Shown here piece by piece: positions 60,421-64,000 of a stretch of DNA of 64,000 nucleotides. The position numbers and the translations under genes are program-made. Source of the DNA: GCA-016699445 sp964555055 (GTDB lineage Bacteria > UBA10199 > JACPAL01 > GCA-016699445); NCBI GenBank assembly GCA_964555055.1, contig CAZKQW010000005.1, forward strand, positions 62,001-126,000. Reading direction: 5' to 3'. A model generated the notes under the pieces. It was given only the letters and a program-made list of their open reading frames with translations, was not told the origin of the DNA and did not search any database. The first letter of the stretch is position 1; each line of letters opens with the position of its first letter.

Positions 60421-62424
60421 ATGAATTTCGCCGACGTCATCCTGCCGCTCAATCTATCGCAAGCCTTCACCTACGAGATCCCGGAATCCTTCGAGGGCAC
60501 GAAGCCCGGTATGCGCTGTCTCGTGCCGGTGGGGAATAAAAAATACGTTGGTTGCATCCTCAAAATCCATACAACGCGTCCGACCTTCAAGACGAAGGGG
60601 ATTTCACACATCTTAGACGACGAGCCCCTACTCACCCCCCGACAGCTTGACCTCATGCAGTGGGCTTCCGCGTATTACCTGACCCCTCTGGGCGAAGTGT
60701 TCCGGCATTTCCTTCCAGCCTCCCTCACCGAGACGAAGGAAAGAAAGATAAAAAGGACCGTGAGGCCTGTCACGCTGCCCGAATCCTTTTCCCACGTCCC
60801 CGTGGAGTTGAATGACGCGCAGGAAAAGGCCGTCGCGGCCATCCTAAAAGCCACGGAGCCCGTCTTCATCCACGGCATCACCGGGAGCGGGAAGACGGAG
60901 ATTTACCGGAGCTTGGCCCAAGCGTCTTTGGAACAAGGACGACAGGTCTTGATCCTCGTCCCCGAGATCGGCCTCACGCCGCAGACGATCGGGCGCTTCG
61001 CCAGCTTAGGCGCCGACGTCGGCGTCTACCACAGCAGGTTGACGCCCGCCCAGCGCGCCAAGGTGTGGACGGACGTCCGCGAGGGCCGCCTGTCGCTGGT
61101 CATCGCTACGCGTTCCGGCATCTTCCTACCCTTCCAAAACCTAGGCCTTATCGTCATCGACGAGGAACACGACGGTTCCTACAAGCAGGACGAACGCTTT
61201 TGCTACCATGCGCGCGATTTGGCCTTGTGGCGGGGGGAACGGGAGAAGATCCGCATCGTTCTCGGGTCGGCGACGCCCTCTTTGGAAATGGTCCACCGGA
61301 TTCAAACCGGAAAAATGGTTAAAATAGCGATGCGGGAACGCGCCACCGGCAGCGAACTCCCGCGCATCGAGACGATCGATCTGAGACAGACGGGTAAAAG
61401 CGAATCCTCCATCTTCTCTCCGCGGCTCCTGGACGCCTTGGACCGAAACCTCAAGGACAAGAACCAAAGCCTCGTGTTCTTCAACCGGCGCGGCTTCGCC
61501 CCTTTCGTCATCTGCCGCACGTGCGGCGACGTCCCGCTCTGTGCCCAGTGCGACATCAGCCTCACCCTCCACAAGAGCAAGAATGCCCAAGGAAACATGG
61601 AGACGTCCCTCGTGTGCCATTACTGCGACGCCGTCCATCCGTACGTCCCTCTCTGCCAAAGCTGCGGCAAGGACACGAAGCATTACACGGGTTACGGGAC
61701 GGAACGGTTGGAAGAGGAGCTGAGGAAATACTTCCCCTCCGCGCGCCTCGGGCGCCTGGATCGGGACAGTGCCAAGGGCCAGGCCTGGATCGCCACCTTG
61801 GAAAAGATGAAGCGCGGCGAGATCGACATCCTCATCGGCACGCAGATGGTGACGAAAGGACACGATTACCCCCATTTGACCCTCGTCGGCATCGTCGACG
61901 CCGACGCGGCCCTGCATTTGCCGGACTTCCGTGCGGCCGAGCGGACGTTCCAAATGGTCACCCAAGTCTCGGGACGCGCCGGACGCCACGAGAAGGCGGG
62001 AACGGTCCTGATCCAGTCCTATTTTCCCGACCACCCGAGCCTGGAATTCGCCATCCGTCACGACGACGAAGGCTTCTACCGCCGCGAGCTCGAAGAACGG
62101 CGGGAAGCCGGCTATCCGCCGTTTTGCCGCATGATCGAGGTCCGTTTAACGGGAAAGAAGCAGATGGAAGTGATCCGGAAGATCCAGAGCCTCGCGGAAA
62201 GGATCGCAAAGGCGATCCCCGCCAGTGCAGCCGCCCTTTTAGGACCGGGCCCCAGCCTCATCGAAAAAGTGCGCGAACAGTACCGGTGGCGCCTTCTTCT
62301 CAAAACCGCTTCCTATTTGAAAATCCAACCCGCTTTGAGGCGGACCCTTGACGACTTTCGGGAAAATCACCTATCCTCGGCGTTGCGTCTCCTGGTCAAC
62401 GTCGATCCGGTGGACATGCTGTAA
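60421..62424 (+). CDS. priA: Primosomal protein N' (replication restart helicase PriA)
   Basis: From ATG 60421 the product is 667 residues; upstream in-frame codons are tRNA remnant sequence. Motifs are the N-terminal 3' DNA-end binding domain (VILPLNLSQAFTYEIPES), Walker A GITGSGKTE, DEEHDGSYKQ, GSATPSLE, the zinc-binding cysteines in CRTCGDVPLCAQCD and CHYCD ... CQSCG, and helicase motifs GTQMVTKGHDYPHLTLVGIVDAD (in part) and QVSGRAGRHE. It restarts stalled replication forks. No clear ribosome site lies between the tRNA fragment and the ATG. Confidence 0.97.
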   Translation: MNFADVILPLNLSQAFTYEIPESFEGTKPGMRCLVPVGNKKYVGCILKIHTTRPTFKTKGISHILDDEPLLTPRQLDLMQWASAYYLTPLGEVFRHFLPASLTETKERKIKRTVRPVTLPESFSHVPVELNDAQEKAVAAILKATEPVFIHGITGSGKTEIYRSLAQASLEQGRQVLILVPEIGLTPQTIGRFASLGADVGVYHSRLTPAQRAKVWTDVREGRLSLVIATRSGIFLPFQNLGLIVIDEEHDGSYKQDERFCYHARDLALWRGEREKIRIVLGSATPSLEMVHRIQTGKMVKIAMRERATGSELPRIETIDLRQTGKSESSIFSPRLLDALDRNLKDKNQSLVFFNRRGFAPFVICRTCGDVPLCAQCDISLTLHKSKNAQGNMETSLVCHYCDAVHPYVPLCQSCGKDTKHYTGYGTERLEEELRKYFPSARLGRLDRDSAKGQAWIATLEKMKRGEIDILIGTQMVTKGHDYPHLTLVGIVDADAALHLPDFRAAERTFQMVTQVSGRAGRHEKAGTVLIQSYFPDHPSLEFAIRHDDEGFYRRELEERREAGYPPFCRMIEVRLTGKKQMEVIRKIQSLAERIAKAIPASAAALLGPGPSLIEKVREQYRWRLLLKTASYLKIQPALRRTLDDFRENHLSSALRLLVNVDPVDML

Positions 62425-62446
62425 AGAGGATTTTCCGGAAAATATT

Positions 62447-62995
62447 ATGCTATTAAAGATCGTCCATTACCCGGACCCCATTTTGAAGAAGATCGCTACC
62501 CCTGTGGAGGCGTTCGATAAGAAGTTGGAGAAGCTCGTCGAGGACATGTTGGAGACGATGTACGCGGCTCCCGGCGTCGGTCTAGCCGCGCCGCAAGTCG
62601 CCATCTCCAAGCGCATCCTCGTCATCGACGTCGGTCTTGCGGAAGAAGGCCAACACAAACCCGATCCAAAGGCCATCATCAACCCCGTCATCACGACGAA
62701 GGAGGAGAAGATCATCTGGGAGGAAGGCTGCCTGTCCTTGCCTCAACTGACTCTTCCCATGGAACGCTCGAAGAAGATCATCGTGGAAGGTTTCGACGCC
62801 GAAGGCAAACCGGTGAAGTACTTCGCCGAAGACCTCCAAGCCGTCGCCTTCCAACACGAGATCGACCACCTCGACGGCCGTCTTTTGGTGGATAAACTTT
62901 CGCAACTCAAACGCGAGCTGTACGTCAAGAAGCTCAAGCAACTCGCCCAGTCCGGCAAGGTCGAGGAAGGCAAAGGCCCCGTCTACGTCGGTTGA
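62447..62995 (+). CDS. def: Peptide deformylase
   Basis: A 182-residue protein with all three motifs: GVGLAAPQ, EGCLSLP (metal-binding Cys) and QHEIDHLDG (HExxH). It removes the formyl group from new proteins. The chosen ATG at 62447 gives the usual MLLKIVHYPDPILKK start; it lies 22 bases after the priA stop. The C-terminus extends about 15 residues beyond the compact enzyme with Lys/Glu-rich sequence. Confidence 0.97.
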   Translation: MLLKIVHYPDPILKKIATPVEAFDKKLEKLVEDMLETMYAAPGVGLAAPQVAISKRILVIDVGLAEEGQHKPDPKAIINPVITTKEEKIIWEEGCLSLPQLTLPMERSKKIIVEGFDAEGKPVKYFAEDLQAVAFQHEIDHLDGRLLVDKLSQLKRELYVKKLKQLAQSGKVEEGKGPVYVG

Positions 62996-63036
62996 TTAAA
63001 TTTGAGTTTTCGCTCTTCCCGTGAATAGGGAAACCC

Positions 63037-63318
63037 ATGTCCCTCAAAAAAGAAGAGATCAAGACGCTCTCCACCAAAGTATTGCGCTTCCTCAAATCCG
63101 CCCAACTGATCACGCCGCTGGTCGGCGAGGATAAGATCGAGGCCAAGATCGCCGCCGTGTTCGAGAAAAACGTGAACGAGGAGCTGGCGATCGAGAACGA
63201 CGCGCGCAAGCTCATGGACCAATACAAGTCCCAGATCGCCTCGGGTGCCGTCGATTCGCAGAAGGCCTACCTCATGATCAAAAAGCAGCTCATCAAAGAG
63301 AGAAAGTTCATCGTTTAA
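63037..63318 (+). CDS. DUF507 family protein (first of pair)
   Basis: A 93-residue highly charged helical protein: LKKEEIKTLSTKVLRFLKSAQLI at the N-terminus, DKIEAKIAAVFEKNVNEELAIENDARKLMDQYK in the middle, and YLMIKKQLIKERKFIV at the end. The last segment, with a basic KERKxIV tail, is the DUF507 hallmark. Function unknown; often found as a tandem pair as here. Confidence 0.85.
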   Translation: MSLKKEEIKTLSTKVLRFLKSAQLITPLVGEDKIEAKIAAVFEKNVNEELAIENDARKLMDQYKSQIASGAVDSQKAYLMIKKQLIKERKFIV

Positions 63319-63342
63319 ATAAATTTTTCACGCGAGGTCCCC

Positions 63343-63615
63343 ATGAAATTCTCCGAAGACCGCATTTCCCATTTGGCCCATCTGATCCATGACGGGCTCT
63401 ACAACGACATGCTGGTGGAATACCCCGACGAGGATAAGACACTCCGCGAGTTGAAGAAGATGCTGAACGACTACTTCAGGATCGAGGACGAGGTGGATGA
63501 CGTGGTGCGCGCCAAGATCGCGTCCCTCAAGCGCGGCGTCTTCGAGGGCAGCCGCGAATGGGACGTGCTGTACAAGAAATATTCCGAAGAAGAAATGTCC
63601 AAGAGAGGCCGCTAG
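63343..63615 (+). CDS. DUF507 family protein (second of pair)
   Basis: A 90-residue partner of the previous gene, 24 bases downstream with GAGG before the ATG. It starts MKFSEDRISHLAHLIHDGLYND and ends EEMSKRGR. It contains EVDDVVRAKIASLKRGVFEGSREWDVLYKKYSEEEM (in part), typical of the second DUF507 type. The two probably form a complex. Confidence 0.85.
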   Translation: MKFSEDRISHLAHLIHDGLYNDMLVEYPDEDKTLRELKKMLNDYFRIEDEVDDVVRAKIASLKRGVFEGSREWDVLYKKYSEEEMSKRGR

Positions 63616-63670
63616 TTATGGTTGACGCTCAAAACGCCATCGGATAGCGCGCGCCCATTACGGAATGACT

Positions 63671-64000
63671 ATGCCCAAGAAAAAACCACGCATCGGCATC
63701 AACGGCCTCGGACGCATCGGAAAAGGCATCATCGCGGCGTGGGCCGAGAGAAATTTCGACGACATCGACATCGTCATGATCAACGACAAAACGGAAGCCT
63801 CGTCCTTCGCCCACCTCCTGAAATACGACTCGGTCCATGGGCGGCTCCACACGGAACTCAAGGCCGAAGGCAAGGACAGCCTGATCATTGGGAAAAACCA
63901 CCGCATCGCCCTCTCTTCGACGCGCGAAGCGGACCAGACGCCGTGGGGAGACCAAAAGGTCGACATCATCCTGGAATGCACCGGGAAATTCACGGACCGG
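63671..64000 (+). CDS. gap: Glyceraldehyde-3-phosphate dehydrogenase (3' end outside window)
   Basis: The first 110 codons are present and the frame is open to the window edge. The NAD-binding fold starts RIGINGLGRIGKGI (Leu where Phe is usual), continues with VMINDKTEASSFAHLLKYDSVHGR, and reaches VDIILECTGKFTDR. The Asn-Asp in the nucleotide pocket fits NAD rather than NADP. It acts in glycolysis/gluconeogenesis. The ATG at 63671 has a weak GGA site upstream. Confidence 0.93.
   Translation, partial: MPKKKPRIGINGLGRIGKGIIAAWAERNFDDIDIVMINDKTEASSFAHLLKYDSVHGRLHTELKAEGKDSLIIGKNHRIALSSTREADQTPWGDQKVDIILECTGKFTDR

Noticed and set aside
61141..62061. Minus-strand frame of 306 codons antisense to priA
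   Set aside because: priA is unambiguous over this stretch; the antisense frame is a codon-bias shadow.

Overview
This window comes from a Gram-negative (diderm) bacterium of moderate GC. It carries an Omp85/TamB pair, two outer-membrane porins with terminal aromatic residues, lipoproteins, LPS-compatible envelope genes and a PBP1b with a UB2H domain. The cobalamin-dependent ribonucleotide reductase, the pair of DUF507 genes and a bacterial deoxyhypusine-synthase-like gene suggest a deltaproteobacterial-grade or Bdellovibrionota-like lineage, probably uncultured. That placement is inference only; there is no rRNA in the window.

Layout. 1-4.4 kb: tamB (5' end cut by the window) followed directly by a six-POTRA Omp85 gene. 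4.6-9 kb: a porin, a RidA-like gene coupled to a methyltransferase-like gene, and pepA. 9-17 kb: nrdJ behind tandem NrdR boxes, then the overlapping run tmk-holB-metG-xth. 17-21.4 kb: mixed metabolic genes with tRNA-Ala and tRNA-Arg. 21.4-22.3 kb: a tRNA fragment, REP-like hairpins and a BrnT/BrnA toxin-antitoxin pair. 22.3-39.6 kb: an accessory region containing two tandem paralogous proteins with a thermolysin-type HExxH-X19-E zinc site, a ~2000-residue multi-FHA protein, several unrecognised proteins, PBP1b and tRNA-Ser(GCT). 39.6-47.4 kb: tRNA-Ser(TGA), marC, an APC permease, a lipoprotein, aat, bcp, psd, serS and a DsbA-like lipoprotein.

47.4-58.9 kb is a nitrogen-assimilation island. 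It has three P-II genes, two intact ammonium transporters, one broken transporter, glutamine synthetase and a porin. I find sigma-54 type promoters (GG and GC dinucleotides ten bases apart) in front of glnK1, amt2 and the porin, so the porin probably belongs to the nitrogen regulon. Inside the island lie a KdpD-like sensor, a response regulator broken by a one-base frameshift, and a Fic AMP-transferase. 58.9-64 kb: a deoxyhypusine-synthase-like gene, a tRNA-Pro nested between partial copies of itself and flanked by a 12-bp inverted repeat, priA, def, two DUF507 genes and the start of gapdh.

The best candidates for undescribed biology are the gluzincin-like paralogs beside the giant FHA protein, the nested tRNA-Pro locus, and the sigma-54 linked porin. 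Functional statements are from motif reading; no database search was possible.
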